From NCBI GenBank assembly GCA_949287305.1, contig CASEFX010000011.1, forward strand, positions 101,903 to 165,902: a stretch of 64,000 nt of DNA. Reading direction: 5' to 3'. Under the pieces are notes generated by a model. The model was not told the DNA's origin. It saw nothing but the letters and a program-made list of their open reading frames with translations, and did not search any database. The translations under genes were made by a program, and so were the position numbers. This stretch comes from an uncultured Sutterella sp. GTDB taxonomy: Bacteria; Pseudomonadota; Gammaproteobacteria; Burkholderiales; Burkholderiaceae_F. Below, in pieces: positions 8,654 through 17,604 of this stretch (positions within the stretch are counted from its first letter, which is position 1; every line of letters begins with the position of its first letter).

Positions 8654-8895
8654 AAACACACATCCTTTATTGTTAAATGCAAACGCCTTATCGATTGTGG
8701 TACAGACTACAAATCACCGGCAGTGCTGGATACGTCGGGGGACTCCGTAAAAACTCTGGGAGATTCTCCAACGGAAAGAATGGGAATTCTTCATTGAGGA
8801 GTATAGAGGATCCGCCCGACGAAATCAGCGCGCCGCAATCGTTTAAAGGAAGCTTCTCAGGGATAATGCCGATAAAAGCTTCTCGGCCCGAATCA
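8654..8895 (-). promoter_or_regulatory. ompA-like gene leader and promoter region
   Basis: Gene-free 242 bases. On the minus strand a TATACT box lies near 8800 with a long leader after it, ending in AAAGGATGTG before the ATG. A good -35 could not be chosen. AAGCTTCTC is repeated directly around 8850 and 8875, close to the 3' end of the upstream gene. No terminator for that gene is obvious. Confidence 0.35.
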
Positions 8896-10221
8896 TTAAA
8901 GGCGTGAGGCCCAATGCTTTGCGGCCTCACGCACGGCTTCCGAGAGGTCGGCGCCGTCGTAACGAATCGTTGCCTTTTTCTCGACGAGGAGTCGTCCCGC
9001 CACCCACACGTGGGTGACGTGTTCGCGTCCCGACGCATAGAGAAGCTGCGCGGCCGGATCGAAGGTCGGCAGGCTTTCGACGCTCGAGAGGTCGACGGCG
9101 ACGAGGTCGGCGGCCTTGCCCGCTTCGAGCGACCCGATTTCATGGTCGAGATGCAGGGCGCGCGCGCCGCCGAGGGTGGCCGCTTCGAGCATGTCGGCGA
9201 CCGTGGCGCTCGTCGTGTCGCCCGCGACCGCCTTGGCGAGCATCCCCGCGATGCGCGTGTCGCCGAGAAGATCGAGTTTGTCGTTCGAAGCCGCGCCGTC
9301 CGTTCCGATCCCGACGTTCACGCCCGCCTTGAGAAGCTTCACGACGGGGGCGAAGCCCGAGGCGAGCTTCAGGTTCGAGGCCGGACAGTGGCACATCGAG
9401 GCGCCGCGTTCGGCAAGGAGCGCGATTTCCTCGTCGTTGAAGTGCACGCCGTGCACGGCGACGAGGCGGTCGTTGACGAGACCGAGGCGGTCAAGACGCG
9501 CGAGCGGGCGCACGCCGTGGTCGCGCACGGAGTCCGACACCTCGACGGCCGTTTCATGCACGTGCATGTGAACGGGCAGGTTGTAGCGCTCGGAGATTTC
9601 CGCGCAGCGGCGAAGCGAATCGTCCGACACCGTGTAGGGCGCGTGCGGCGCCACCGTCGCCGTGACGAGGGGATCGCCCGCGTCGCGCACGGCGAGAATC
9701 GTTTCCTCCATCTTTTCGAGGTATTCCCCGTCGTTCTTGGCGTAGGCCGAGGGGAAGCCGATGATGAAGGCCGACACGGCGGCGCGAAGGCCCGCGCGGC
9801 GCAGGCCCTTCGCGGCCGAGAGCGGGAAGAAGTAGTGGTCCGACGTCGTCGTGACGCCGCCCGAGAGCATTTCGAGGCCGGCGAGCCGGGAGCCTTCCTC
9901 GACGAATTCGGGGCTCATGAGCTTGCCTTCGGCCGGCCAGATCTTGGTCGTGAGCCAGTCCATGAGCGGAAGGTCAGCGCCGAGGCCGCGCACGAGGTTC
10001 ATCGCCGCGTGGCTGTGCAGATTCACGAAGCCCGGCAGGAGAATGTGTCCGGGCAGGGGGACGAAGCGGGCTCCGGGGTGGCGCGCACGGGCCTCTTCCC
10101 TCGGGAGGAGCGCTTCGATGCGGTCGCCGCGCATGACGAGGCTGTACCCGGTGTGGAGAACATTTTTCGGCACGATCGGCAAAAGCCAATCGGGTTCGAG
10201 AACGGTGTAGAGAGTGTCCAT
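8896..10221 (-). CDS. mtaD: 5-methylthioadenosine/S-adenosylhomocysteine deaminase (TRZ/ATZ amidohydrolase)
   Basis: 441 aa cytosolic zinc amidohydrolase. Metal and catalytic motifs in order: LHSHAAMN (residues about 67-74), VHMHVHE, VHGVHF, CHCPASNLKLASG and GTDGAASNDKLD, all at the spacing of the SAH/MTA/adenosine deaminase group of the ATZ/TRZ family. Such enzymes deaminate SAH or MTA to the inosyl compound in methyl-cycle clearance. Related guanine or hydroxy-triazine hydrolases share these motifs, so the exact substrate is inferred. It is divergent from gyrA. ATG at 10221. Confidence 0.85.
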   Translation of the reverse strand: MDTLYTVLEPDWLLPIVPKNVLHTGYSLVMRGDRIEALLPREEARARHPGARFVPLPGHILLPGFVNLHSHAAMNLVRGLGADLPLMDWLTTKIWPAEGKLMSPEFVEEGSRLAGLEMLSGGVTTTSDHYFFPLSAAKGLRRAGLRAAVSAFIIGFPSAYAKNDGEYLEKMEETILAVRDAGDPLVTATVAPHAPYTVSDDSLRRCAEISERYNLPVHMHVHETAVEVSDSVRDHGVRPLARLDRLGLVNDRLVAVHGVHFNDEEIALLAERGASMCHCPASNLKLASGFAPVVKLLKAGVNVGIGTDGAASNDKLDLLGDTRIAGMLAKAVAGDTTSATVADMLEAATLGGARALHLDHEIGSLEAGKAADLVAVDLSSVESLPTFDPAAQLLYASGREHVTHVWVAGRLLVEKKATIRYDGADLSEAVREAAKHWASRL

Positions 10222-10498
10222 GATGCAAGAGAGAAAGAAATTGTGGCGGGCATTCTAACAAGGCAAGGAAGCGCCATCCTGATACAATAGACGATCTCTC
10301 GCATTTCGGCGCCGCGCCGTCCGATGCGCTCGGACGACGGACCGCCGCGTGCGCCCGCCGTGGCGCGTTTCGGACGAAAGGTCCGAAGAACAACGAACAG
10401 ACCGTTTGCCGCGGAACGCGCCTTCTCTGGAGAGGGTTCCGTTCCGGCCGAGAGGGCAGAAAACGGCTTTCTTCACTACATTCACTGAGGCTTTCCGA
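10222..10498. promoter_or_regulatory. Divergent promoter region and structured gyrA leader
   Basis: The 277 bases between mtaD and gyrA. A TACAAT box at 10283-10288 could be the gyrA -10, though no convincing -35 sits at 16-18 bases. Downstream are two perfect hairpins: GTCCGA-TGCGC-TCGGAC at 10319-10335, and TTCGGAC-GAAAG-GTCCGAA at 10369-10387. TGAGG at 10486-10490 serves as Shine-Dalgarno for the gyrA ATG. Confidence 0.4.
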
Positions 10499-13279
10499 AT
10501 GGATGAGATCACTGACAACGATGACGGGTTGACGCCGGAAGCGGCCGAGGAGTCGCCTTCGCCCGCCAACGCCATCGCTCGGGAACTGCTCCCCGTTTCG
10601 CTCGAGACGGAGATGAAGCGCTCCTACCTCGACTACGCCATGAGCGTGATCGTGGGCCGCGCGCTGCCCGATGTCCGCGACGGTTTGAAACCCGTGCATC
10701 GCCGCGTTCTCTACGCGATGCACGAGATCAAGAATACGCACAACAATCCGCACAAGAAGGCAGCCCGCGTCGTGGGGGAAGTGCTCGGTAAGTACCATCC
10801 GCACGGCGACTCGGCGGCCTACATGACGATCGTGCGCCTCGCGCAGAACTTCTCGATGCGCTACCCGCTCGTGGACGGTCAGGGGAACTTCGGCTCGATC
10901 GACGGCGACAATCCCGCCGCCATGCGTTACACCGAAGTCCGCCTCGAAAAGATCGCCTCGACGACGCTCGCCGACATCAACGAGGAAACGGTCGACTTCA
11001 CGCCCAACTTCGACAATTCCGAAATGGAGCCCGTGGTCCTGCCGACCCGCCTGCCGCAGTTGCTCGTGAACGGCTCTTCGGGCATCGCCGTGGGCATGGC
11101 GACGAACATTCCGCCGCACAACGTGCGCGAAACGATCGACGCCTGCCTCTACTGCCTCGAACACCCCGAGTGCTCGGTGGACGACCTCATTCCCCTCATG
11201 CCCGCGCCCGACTTCCCGACGGGCGGGATCATCTTCGGCCTTTCCGAAGTGCATCAGGGCTACCGCACGGGCCGCGGGCGCGTCGTCATCCGCGCGCGCA
11301 CGCACCTCGAGGAGTGGGGCGCCCGCAAGGACCGCACCCGCATCGTCGTCGACGAGATCCCCTACATGATCAACAAGCGTGCGCTTTACGAGCGCATGCA
11401 CGAACTCGTTCGCGAAAAGAAGCTCGAAGGCATCTCCGAGATGCGCGACGAGTCGACCGAACAGATCCGCATCTGCATCGACCTCAAGCAGGGCGCCATG
11501 CCCGAGGTGGTTCTCAACAACCTCTACAAGCTCACGGCCATGCAGTCCTCCTTCGGGATGAACATGGTCGCCCTTGTCGACGGGCAGCCGATGCTCCTCA
11601 ACCTGAAGGAACTCATCGAACACTTCATCGCGCACCGTCGCGAAGTGGTGACGCGCCGCACGGTCTTCCGTCTGCGCAAGGCCCGCGACGCCGGTCACAT
11701 CCTCGAAGGTCAGGCCGTGGCGCTCGCGAACCTCGACGAATTCATCCGCATCATCCGCGCGTCGAAGACGCCCGAAGAAGCGACGACGGCGCTCTATGAA
11801 CGCGCCTGGCCCGCGGAATTCGCCCGCGAACTCGTCGCCCGCGCGGGTGCGCTCTCTTCGAAGCGCTATCCCGACGGCATGGAATTCGGTCGCGGTCTTC
11901 GCGAAGACGGCACCTATCTCCTCACGAAGGTGCAGATTGAAAACATCCTCGCGATGAATCTGCGCCGCTTGACGGGGCTCGAACAGGAACGCGTGCGCAA
12001 CGACTACCACGCGACGATGGACAACATCATCGACCTCCTCGACATCCTGGCCCGTCCGGAACGCGTCAACGCGATCATCGGCGACGAACTGAAGGAAATC
12101 AGCGAGGAGTACGGCGACGAACGCCGCTCGACGATCGACGTCCTCGGCGATCCGAACTTCGACGAGCGCGACCTGATTCCGAACCGCCGCATGGTCGTCA
12201 CGCTTTCGCGCGACGGCTTCGTCAAGAGCCAGGAAGTGGCCGACTACAACGCGCAGCGCCGCGGCGGCAAGGGCCGCAAGGTGCAGGAAATGACGCACGA
12301 CGACGCGGTGGAGGAACTCTTCATTGCGAATTCGCACGACATCATCCTGTGCTTCACGACGGGCGCGAAGGTCTACGCCCTCGACGTCTTCCGTCTGCCC
12401 GAAGGGAAGTCGAGCGCGCGCGGCCGTCCGATCGTCAATCTCCTCCCGCTCGAGGAAGGGGAGAAGATCAGCTTCATGCTCCCGATTCAGGAGTTCACCG
12501 ACGATCTGCACGTCTTCATGGCGACGAACCAGGGCACGGTCAAGAAGGTGCTCCTCTCGAACTTCCGCGGCAGCCGTCTGAAGACGGGCCTGATCGCAAC
12601 GGTCCTCAACGAGGGCGAATACCTCGTGTCCGTTGCGCTCGCCAAGGAAGAGAGCACCGTCATGCTCGTCAACGACACGGGCATGTGCATCCGCTTCGCG
12701 GACTCCGACGTCCGCTCCATGGGACGCGTCTCCCACGGCGTGGGCGGCATGCGCCTCCCCGAAGGATCGGAAATCGTGGCGATGATCGTCTCGAACGATG
12801 AGAGCCGCAACGTGCTCATCGTGACGGAAAACGGCTACGGCAAGCGCGTGCCGATTTCGGACTTCCGCCTGCAGCGCCGCAACGGCATGGGTCTGCGCGG
12901 CATCAAGCCGTCCGAACGAAACGGCCGCGTCGTCTCGGCGATCGCCGTGGAGGATTCCGACGACATCATGATCCTCTCGACGGTCGGCAAGGTCATCCGC
13001 ACGCGCGCTTCCGAAGTGCCCGTCTACAGCCGCTTTGCGAAGGGTGTGCGTCTCCTGCGCGTGGAAGAAGGTGAAAAGCTCGTCTCGCTGCGCCGCGTCG
13101 AACGCACGGCCGACGAAGCCGACGAGGACGATTACGAACGACTCGATCTGGACGCGGCCGAACTCGAGGCCGTCCGTCACGAAGAGGCCGAGGATCCGAC
13201 GGTGGAGGACCCCGTCGAAGACGAAGCCCCGGCGGACGACGCCGAAGAGGAAGTCGCGGAGGATTCGTCGAAAGACTGA
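10499..13279 (+). CDS. gyrA: DNA gyrase subunit A
   Basis: 926 aa from the ATG at 10499, chosen for the TGAGG eight bases upstream and because the family N-terminus ([24 protein letters not shown] in this protein) starts about 35 residues later. GyrA cuts and rejoins DNA with GyrB to introduce negative supercoils. Seen: winged-helix core, catalytic Tyr144 in MRYTEVRL (E. coli Tyr122), GyrA box QRRGGKG that separates it from ParC, six-bladed C-terminal wrapping domain and a very acidic C-terminal tail of about 55 residues. In the quinolone region [14 protein letters not shown], Ser105 matches E. coli Ser83, but Met109 replaces Asp87. serC follows in the same direction. Confidence 0.97.
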   Translation: MDEITDNDDGLTPEAAEESPSPANAIARELLPVSLETEMKRSYLDYAMSVIVGRALPDVRDGLKPVHRRVLYAMHEIKNTHNNPHKKAARVVGEVLGKYHPHGDSAAYMTIVRLAQNFSMRYPLVDGQGNFGSIDGDNPAAMRYTEVRLEKIASTTLADINEETVDFTPNFDNSEMEPVVLPTRLPQLLVNGSSGIAVGMATNIPPHNVRETIDACLYCLEHPECSVDDLIPLMPAPDFPTGGIIFGLSEVHQGYRTGRGRVVIRARTHLEEWGARKDRTRIVVDEIPYMINKRALYERMHELVREKKLEGISEMRDESTEQIRICIDLKQGAMPEVVLNNLYKLTAMQSSFGMNMVALVDGQPMLLNLKELIEHFIAHRREVVTRRTVFRLRKARDAGHILEGQAVALANLDEFIRIIRASKTPEEATTALYERAWPAEFARELVARAGALSSKRYPDGMEFGRGLREDGTYLLTKVQIENILAMNLRRLTGLEQERVRNDYHATMDNIIDLLDILARPERVNAIIGDELKEISEEYGDERRSTIDVLGDPNFDERDLIPNRRMVVTLSRDGFVKSQEVADYNAQRRGGKGRKVQEMTHDDAVEELFIANSHDIILCFTTGAKVYALDVFRLPEGKSSARGRPIVNLLPLEEGEKISFMLPIQEFTDDLHVFMATNQGTVKKVLLSNFRGSRLKTGLIATVLNEGEYLVSVALAKEESTVMLVNDTGMCIRFADSDVRSMGRVSHGVGGMRLPEGSEIVAMIVSNDESRNVLIVTENGYGKRVPISDFRLQRRNGMGLRGIKPSERNGRVVSAIAVEDSDDIMILSTVGKVIRTRASEVPVYSRFAKGVRLLRVEEGEKLVSLRRVERTADEADEDDYERLDLDAAELEAVRHEEAEDPTVEDPVEDEAPADDAEEEVAEDSSKD

Positions 13280-13285
13280 CGAACT

Positions 13286-13339
13286 TCTCAGCAGTCTTGG
13301 TGGAGACGGACACGGACGACGTGTCCGTTTCTGCTGAGA
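13286..13339 (+). other. Nested hairpin in the gyrA-serC gap
   Basis: Outer arms TCTCAGCAG (13286-13294) and CTGCTGAGA (13331-13339) enclose an inner stem ACGGACAC (13306-13313) / GTGTCCGT (13321-13328). The outer arm ends directly before the serC Shine-Dalgarno AGGAAGGAAG. No U-run follows, so it is more likely a translation or mRNA-stability element than a terminator. Confidence 0.5.
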
Positions 13340-13350
13340 GGAAGGAAGAA

Positions 13351-14415
13351 ATGCCGCAGATTTGGAATTTTTCCGCCGGTCCCGGGATGCTGCCCCATTC
13401 CGTACTCGAAGCCGCGCAGAAGGAGTTTCTCGACTACCGCGGACTCGGCGCCTCGATCGTGGAGATGTCGCACCGCACGCACGCCGTCGAGGCGATCGTC
13501 GAATCCCTCACCGAAGAACTTCGCGGGCTTCTCTCGATTCCCGAGGAGTTCGAGATCTTCTTCACGCAGGGCGGCGGGCGCACGCAGTTCGCGATGGTGC
13601 CTGCGAACCTCTTGCGGGGCAAGACGGGCGCCTATCTCGTGACGGGACTCTGGAGCGCGGCGGCCCTCGAAGAGGCCAAGCGCATCGGCCGCGCCGAAGC
13701 GGCCGCGCGCACGACGGGAGACGTTCCCGACACTTCGGACCTTTCGTGGCCCGAGGATCCCGCCTACGTCTACTACTGCGACAACGAAACGGTGCACGGC
13801 GTCGAATTTCCGGCGCCTCCGACGGCGCCCGAAGGCGTTCCGCTCGTCGCGGACATGTCGAGCAACTTTCTCACGCGTCCGATCGACTGGTCGCGTCACG
13901 GCGTCGTCTGGGCCGCGGCGCAGAAGAATTTTGCGCCCGCGGGCCTCACCGTCGTCATCGCAAGGCGCGATCTTTTGGGCGGACTGCTTCCGCACATGCC
14001 TTCGATGTTTGATTGGTCGCTCTACGCCCGCGAAAAGAGTATGCCCAACACGCCGCCCGTCTTTCAGCTCTACATCGCCGATCTCGTGGCGAAGTGGGTG
14101 CGCGCCGAAGGGGGAGTCGAAGCGATGCACCGTCGCGCGCTTGAGCGTTCCGCGTTGCTCTACGAGGCGCTCGACGAGCGGCCCGACCTCTATGAAACGA
14201 CCGTGGCGAAGCGGGCCCGAAGCCGCGTAAACGTTCCCTTCCGACTGCGGGATCCGGAGCGCCTCGCCGACTTCATCGCGGCGGGCGAGCGCGAGGGTTT
14301 CCGGCAGTTCGCCGGCCACGCGAGCGTGGGCGGCCTTCGCGTGTCGCTCTACAACGCCATGCCGCTCGAAGGCCCGCGGCGCTTCGCCGAATTTATGCGC
14401 GCCTGGCGTCCCTGA
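13351..14415 (+). CDS. serC: Phosphoserine aminotransferase
   Basis: 354 aa from the ATG at 13351, which has a strong AGGAAGGAAG before it; a start 18 codons upstream would add a non-homologous stretch. A PLP-dependent class V aminotransferase that makes 3-phosphoserine from 3-phosphohydroxypyruvate and glutamate; it also serves the pyridoxine branch. Visible: N-terminal WNFSAGPGMLP, GGGRTQFAMVPANLL for phosphate binding, VADMSSNFLTRPIDW, and PLP Lys192 in AAAQKNFAPAGLTVVI. The C-terminus ends GHASVGGLRVSLYNAMPLE. It lies directly between gyrA and cmk; the pheA/tyrA/aroA genes often found in this cluster are absent. Confidence 0.95.
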   Translation: MPQIWNFSAGPGMLPHSVLEAAQKEFLDYRGLGASIVEMSHRTHAVEAIVESLTEELRGLLSIPEEFEIFFTQGGGRTQFAMVPANLLRGKTGAYLVTGLWSAAALEEAKRIGRAEAAARTTGDVPDTSDLSWPEDPAYVYYCDNETVHGVEFPAPPTAPEGVPLVADMSSNFLTRPIDWSRHGVVWAAAQKNFAPAGLTVVIARRDLLGGLLPHMPSMFDWSLYAREKSMPNTPPVFQLYIADLVAKWVRAEGGVEAMHRRALERSALLYEALDERPDLYETTVAKRARSRVNVPFRLRDPERLADFIAAGEREGFRQFAGHASVGGLRVSLYNAMPLEGPRRFAEFMRAWRP

Positions 14416-14462
14416 GGATTCCGGGTGACAACGAAAGAATCCCTTCAACAAAGGAGACAAGC

Positions 14463-15125
14463 ATGGAACAATCCGTCCGCGTCATCACGATCGACGGTCC
14501 CGCCGCGAGCGGCAAGGGGACCGTGGCCGAACGCATCGCGCACGAACTCGGATTTCACTATCTAGACAGCGGGGCGCTTTATCGTCTCGCCACCTATCGC
14601 GCCCTGAAGCTCGGGACGCCGCTTGACGACGCCGAAGCGCTCGAGCGGGTGGCCAGCTCGATGGCGCCCGTCTTTGAGCAGGGCCGCATCCTCCTTGACG
14701 GCGAAGACGTGACGCTTCGCATCCGCACCGAAGAAGTGAGCCGCGCGACGAGCCGCGTCGCCGCCGTGCCGGGCGTGCGCAAAGCGCTTTTTGATCTGCA
14801 GCGCCGCGCCGCGAAGGCGCCGGGCCTCGTCGCCGACGGACGCGACATGGGAACCGTCGTCTTTCCCGAAGCTGACCTCAAGATCTTCCTCACCGCCTCG
14901 GCGCGCGTGCGCGCCGAACGCCGGGCTCTGCAGCTTGAGGCCCGGGGCGAAACCGCCGACCGCGAAGCGTTGACCCGCGACCTCGAAGAGCGCGACCGCC
15001 GCGACCGCGAACGCGCCGAAGCGCCCCTCAAGCCCGCCCCCGACGCGAAGCTTCTCGACACCTCGTCGCTCGGCATCGAGGAGGTCGTCAAAAAACTCCT
15101 CGATTGGTGGGATGAAGCACGATAA
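14463..15125 (+). CDS. cmk: Cytidylate kinase
   Basis: 220 aa, normal length. It phosphorylates CMP/dCMP with ATP in pyrimidine nucleotide recycling. P-loop GPAASGKGT (residues about 12-20), LDSGALYRLATYRAL as substrate helix, GRDMGTVVFPEADLKIFLTA for CMP binding, and the lid-region RRALQLEARG with RDxxDRxR-like RDRRDRERAEAPLKPA. ATG at 14463 with AAAGGAGACAA upstream. It precedes rpsA, a conserved pairing across Proteobacteria, but here a terminator hairpin stands between the two. Confidence 0.96.
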   Translation: MEQSVRVITIDGPAASGKGTVAERIAHELGFHYLDSGALYRLATYRALKLGTPLDDAEALERVASSMAPVFEQGRILLDGEDVTLRIRTEEVSRATSRVAAVPGVRKALFDLQRRAAKAPGLVADGRDMGTVVFPEADLKIFLTASARVRAERRALQLEARGETADREALTRDLEERDRRDRERAEAPLKPAPDAKLLDTSSLGIEEVVKKLLDWWDEAR

Positions 15126-15142
15126 AGTGCAGTACAATCACA

Positions 15143-15190
15143 AACTTCCGTGCATCGTGAGTTTTCACGGACACGGAAGTTTTTTCTTTT
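15143..15190 (+). terminator. Intrinsic terminator or attenuator between cmk and rpsA
   Basis: AACTTCCGTG (15143-15152) and CACGGAAGTT (15172-15181) are followed by a long T-rich tract (TTTTTCTTTTT). It should end cmk transcription or reduce read-through into rpsA, whose own leader begins here. Confidence 0.75.
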
Positions 15191-15245
15191 TATCCCTTTA
15201 ACTCCGCCCAAGGGATCGTCCCGCGGGTGTGTATTACATCAACTC

Positions 15246-16946
15246 ATGTCCATCAACGAAACCAACAAGCCCGCCGAATCCTTCGCCGAGCTGCTCGAAG
15301 AAAGTTTTGCCCGTCACGAAATGCGTCAGGGCGAAGTCGTCACCGCCGAAGTGATCCGCGTGGATTACAACTTCGTCGTCGTCAACGCCGGCCTCAAGAG
15401 CGAAGCCTACGTGCCCATCGAAGAATTCAAGGATGACCGCGGTGAAGTGACCGTCCAGCCGGGCGACTTCGTTTCCGTCGCCATCGAATCCGTCGAAAAC
15501 GGCTACGGCGACACCATCCTCAGCCGCGACAAGGCCAAGCGTCTCGCCGCCTGGATGAACCTCGAACAGGCTCTCGAAAGCGGTGAACTCGTCACCGGTA
15601 CGGTCACGGGCAAGGTTAAGGGCGGTCTCACCGTCATGACCAACGGCATTCGTGCCTTCCTCCCGGGCTCGCTCGTCGACACGCGTCCCGTCAAGGACAC
15701 GACCCCGTACGAAGGCAAGACCTTCGAATTCAAGGTCATCAAGCTCGACCGCAAGCGCAACAACGTCGTCGTTTCGCGCCGTGCCGTCGTCGAAGCCAAC
15801 ATGGGCGAAGAACGCGCCAAGCTGCTCGAAACGCTCAAGGAAGGCGCCATCGTCAAGGGCATCGTCAAGAACATCACCGACTACGGTGCCTTCGTCGACC
15901 TCGGCGGCATCGACGGTCTTCTCCACATCACCGACCTCGCCTGGCGTCGCGTTCGTCACCCGAGCGAAGTCGTCACGGTCGGTCAGGAACTTGAAGCCAA
16001 GGTTCTCAAGTTCGACCAGGAAAAGAACCGCGTTTCGCTCGGCCTCAAGCAGCTCGGCGAAGATCCGTGGATCGGCATCTCCCGTCGCTATCCGCAGGGC
16101 ACCCGCCTCTTCGGCAAGGTCACGAACATCACCGACTACGGTGCCTTCGTGGAAATCGAAGCCGGCATCGAAGGCCTTGTGCACGTCTCCGAAATGGATT
16201 GGACGAACAAGAACGTCGATCCGCGCAAGGTTGTGACGCTCGGCGAAGAAGTCGAAGTCATGGTCCTCGACATCGACGAAGAACGTCGCCGCATCTCGCT
16301 CGGCATGAAGCAGTGCAAGGCCAATCCGTGGGAAGAATTCGCCCAGACCCACAAGAAGGGCGACAAGGTCTCCGGCCTCATCAAGTCGATCACCGACTTC
16401 GGCGTCTTCATCGGCCTGCCCGGTGGCATCGACGGTCTCGTTCACCTTTCGGACCTCTCCTGGAACGAATCCGGTGAAGAAGCCGTCCGCAAGTACAAGA
16501 AGGGCGACGAACTCGAAGCCGTCGTTCTCGCCATCGACACCGACCGCGAACGCATCTCGCTCGGCATCAAGCAGATGGGCGGTGATCCGTTCAGCAACTT
16601 CACGAGCACCCACGAAAAGGGCGCTTTGGTGAAGGGCACGGTCAAGTCCGTTGAAGCCAAGGGCGCCGTGATCGACCTCGGCGACGACGTCGAAGGCTAC
16701 CTGCGTGCTTCCGAAATCGCCGCCGAACGCGTGGAAGACGCCACGACGCGTCTCTCCGTGGGCGACGAAGTCGAAGCGCTCATCACGAACATCGACCGCA
16801 AGGCCCGCAGCATCCAGCTCTCCATCAAGGCCAAGGATGCCGCCGAAGCCCGTGACGCGCTCGATCGCCTGAACGCCGACGCCGCTGCCGCCACCGGCAC
16901 GACGAACCTCGGCGCTCTCCTCAAGGCCAAGCTCGAACAGAAGTAA
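15246..16946 (+). CDS. rpsA: 30S ribosomal protein S1
   Basis: 566 aa from the ATG at 15246 (N-terminus [20 protein letters not shown]); E. coli S1 is 557. S1 brings mRNA to the small subunit. Six S1/OB repeats can be traced. The clearest are repeats 3-5, marked by recurring [19 protein letters not shown], [20 protein letters not shown] and [24 protein letters not shown] segments. A further start 32 codons upstream would place the cmk terminator inside the gene, so it is rejected. As in other rpsA genes no good Shine-Dalgarno is seen, consistent with autogenous control by S1. ihfB follows 27 bases later. Confidence 0.97.
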   Translation: MSINETNKPAESFAELLEESFARHEMRQGEVVTAEVIRVDYNFVVVNAGLKSEAYVPIEEFKDDRGEVTVQPGDFVSVAIESVENGYGDTILSRDKAKRLAAWMNLEQALESGELVTGTVTGKVKGGLTVMTNGIRAFLPGSLVDTRPVKDTTPYEGKTFEFKVIKLDRKRNNVVVSRRAVVEANMGEERAKLLETLKEGAIVKGIVKNITDYGAFVDLGGIDGLLHITDLAWRRVRHPSEVVTVGQELEAKVLKFDQEKNRVSLGLKQLGEDPWIGISRRYPQGTRLFGKVTNITDYGAFVEIEAGIEGLVHVSEMDWTNKNVDPRKVVTLGEEVEVMVLDIDEERRRISLGMKQCKANPWEEFAQTHKKGDKVSGLIKSITDFGVFIGLPGGIDGLVHLSDLSWNESGEEAVRKYKKGDELEAVVLAIDTDRERISLGIKQMGGDPFSNFTSTHEKGALVKGTVKSVEAKGAVIDLGDDVEGYLRASEIAAERVEDATTRLSVGDEVEALITNIDRKARSIQLSIKAKDAAEARDALDRLNADAAAATGTTNLGALLKAKLEQK

Positions 16947-16973
16947 TTCCGTTAGCTCGGTAGGAGGCGTGCC

Positions 16974-17291
16974 ATGGCGGATACCATGACCAAGTCCGAA
17001 CTGAGCGACGAGCTTTGTGAGCGCCTGCGCTCCGAATCCGGTGAGACGAAGTACCCTCTGCGTCTTTGTCTCGCCGCCACGCGGATCATCACCGACCGAC
17101 TCGTCGAAGTCCTTGGACAAGGCAATCCGGTCGAGATCCGAGGCTTCGGGCGTTTTGCGCATCGCTACCGTCGTGCGCGTCACACGCGCAACCCGATCGT
17201 TGGAGATTTCATCGATCTCGACGAACGCGTGACGGTTTGTTTCCGCCCCGGAAAGAAACTGCGCGAACGGGTGGACGACGGTAAGGAGTGA
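16974..17291 (+). CDS. ihfB: Integration host factor subunit beta
   Basis: 105 aa HU/IHF-family DNA-bending protein; E. coli IhfB is 94, and the extra length lies at both ends. MTKSELSDELCERLR at the N-terminus, GFGRFAHRYRRARHTRNPIVG in the DNA-binding arm with the Arg-Asn-Pro tip, and FRPGKKLRERV at the end are typical. Its position directly after rpsA identifies it as the beta subunit rather than HU. The ATG at 16974 follows AGGAGG; the next Met (16986) is an alternative. In the arm, GDFIDLDERVTVCF differs from the classic version, including a Cys. Confidence 0.93.
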   Translation: MADTMTKSELSDELCERLRSESGETKYPLRLCLAATRIITDRLVEVLGQGNPVEIRGFGRFAHRYRRARHTRNPIVGDFIDLDERVTVCFRPGKKLRERVDDGKE

Positions 17292-17312
17292 GGCCCGAGC
17301 TCACGAGACTCC

Positions 17313-17347
17313 GCCGCTGAATTTCTTCGGAAGTTCAGCGGCTTTTT
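17313..17347 (+). terminator. Intrinsic terminator after ihfB
   Basis: GCCGCTGAA (17313-17321) and TTCAGCGGC (17334-17342) form a perfect stem followed by TTTTT. Confidence 0.85.
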
Positions 17348-17547
17348 CATGCCCGTCGTTTTTGCGCCCGTTCCCGGGGAACGGGCCTCCGCAACGCCGA
17401 AAGGCCCGTCCGGCGTTACCGACGCTGGGAAGAGCCCTGGGCGCTTCCTCGCGCCCTGAGGGCACTGCTGCGGCATTTCGAAGCGGGGGTGCACGGCAAA
17501 GGGGACGGCGGGCAGGTCGCGGCGCACGCGGAATCGATATGAGAAAA
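17348..17547. other. Highly structured gene-free stretch between two terminators; ncRNA candidate
   Basis: About 200 bases between the ihfB terminator and the terminator of the opposing operon. It holds a near-perfect palindrome 17366-17386 (10-bp arms GCCCGTTCCC), a hairpin AACGCC/GGCGTT (17393-17417), and a two-part hairpin GCCC-GGGCGC / GCGCCC-GGGC (17434-17463). No promoter and no known RNA family was recognised; I considered 6S RNA and found no supporting motif. Function unknown. Confidence 0.35.
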
Positions 17548-17578
17548 GGGGCGGCTCCCGACGGAGCCGCCCCTTTTT
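17544..17578. terminator. Bidirectional intrinsic terminator
   Basis: GGGGCGGCTCC (17548-17558) and GGAGCCGCCCC (17563-17573) have TTTTT on the plus side and AAAA (T on the minus strand) on the other. It ends the minus-strand permease/amidohydrolase operon and could also end a plus-strand RNA. Confidence 0.85.
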
Positions 17579-17604
17579 CCCGCATGGGGATGCGAAGTGG
17601 AATA

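Noticed and set aside
10240..10290. Full sigma-70 promoter for gyrA
   Set aside because: TACAAT is present but no acceptable -35 lies 16-18 bases upstream, so only the -10 is mentioned as possible.
9974..13180. 1068-codon open frame antisense to gyrA
   Set aside because: It shadows the codon bias of gyrA; it is rich in His, Arg, Asp and Val, has no domain and crosses the divergent promoter. Similar frames at 15234-17183, 50469-52757 and 57178-59577 were dropped for the same reason.
17360..17540. Possible 6S RNA
   Set aside because: GGCACTGCTGCGGCA recalls the 3' part of 6S RNA, but no complementary 5' closing stem of the right kind was found on either strand.
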